A stretch of 64,000 bases of DNA from Homalodisca vitripennis. Its lineage: Eukaryota > Arthropoda > Insecta > Hemiptera > Cicadellidae. Of this stretch, positions 63,670 through 64,000 are shown one piece after another; the first letter of the stretch is position 1; every line of letters starts with the position of its first letter. The DNA is taken from contig NC_060207.1 of the NCBI RefSeq assembly GCF_021130785.1, positions 7,716,501-7,780,500 of the forward strand, given 5' to 3'. A model generated the notes under the pieces. It was not told where the DNA came from. It saw nothing but the letters and a program-made list of their open reading frames with translations, and ran no database searches. The translations under genes were made by a program, and so were the position numbers.

Positions 63670-64000
63670 AATATCAATTCAAATTCAAATTATGTTTATT
63701 GCCGTAGACTTATACAAGCATTGACAATGTCTATTTGCCACCAGATGGCCAAGTCAAATGTACATGTAACAATGTACTATTAACTAAACACTAAATAAAA
63801 TAAAAATCATACAGAGGTCCAACAGTAGCCTTTACAGCAACATTGTATAAGCTTATTGGTTTGAAGCAGTATTTCTAGTACTTTTTTGTTTCTTTAAGCA
63901 GGCTGCATTAAAAATAGTTAGAACAAGCATTAACAATAAAATTGTTAAAAGCAACAAGATTGTAACCAAATGTGAACAATTTAAACAAAAGTCCCCAACA
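63670..64000 (-). mobile_element. Possible LINE 3' end running off the window
   Basis: The complement of 63675-63705 reads GGCAATAAACATAATTTG followed by AATTTGAATTG, that is, AATAAA then a (TTTGAAT)-type tail. This is how several arthropod non-LTR elements end. The body would extend to higher coordinates; no coding was recognised before the window ends. Confidence 0.35.

Overview
The window looks like AT-rich, repeat-laden insect nuclear DNA. Genes are split into short exons with GT-AG introns of kilobase size. Between them lie piggyBac, mariner/Tc1, Penelope-like and non-LTR elements typical of arthropods. No bacterial-style operon, rRNA, tRNA or CRISPR array was seen. A hemipteran-type host would fit, but the order cannot be fixed from sequence alone.

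Three host genes are supported. (1) Positions 288-1566 (+) hold the last two coding exons of an unrecognised gene. (2) Positions 38345 down to 9181 (-) hold ten exons of a SMYD4-family protein: TPR, split SET, MYND zinc finger, SET core, post-SET cysteines and C-terminal TPR. Every exon phase closes, giving 579 codons; the N-terminal exon(s) were not found. (3) Positions 60807 down to 47268 (-) hold four exons of TMEM9, a lysosomal/endosomal single-pass membrane protein linked to V-ATPase-dependent acidification. Its signal-peptide exon was not confidently found. SMYD4 lies downstream of TMEM9 on the same strand; nothing indicates a functional link between them.

Layout. 1-9180: gene 1 end, a fold-back element, TTAA-bounded piggyBac-type elements, an 88-bp array and a 126-bp triplication. 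9181-38345: SMYD4, whose introns carry a TTAA element, mariner relics, LINE pieces, two large minisatellites (~104 bp and ~109 bp units), a nearly intact mariner and a full-length piggyBac with two frameshifts. 38346-47267: a TTAA element rich in GGCACA-type palindromes, a perfect (C15A)n array, a decayed mariner and a 129-bp minisatellite. 47268-60807: TMEM9 with a mariner, a deleted Tc1/mariner relative, a decayed copy of its own transmembrane exon, a Penelope-like element with GIY-YIG domain and a LINE. 60808-64000: mostly featureless, plus a TIR element carrying a possible ISXO2/Merlin-type fragment and what may be a LINE 3' end.

The most notable signals are a fourfold tandem duplication of the acceptor plus zinc-finger part of the SMYD4 MYND exon, whose unit length is not a multiple of three, and a decayed duplicate of the TMEM9 membrane exon. 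Others are hammerhead-like cores in retroelement tails and several palindrome-rich TTAA elements. No wholly new system could be demonstrated.
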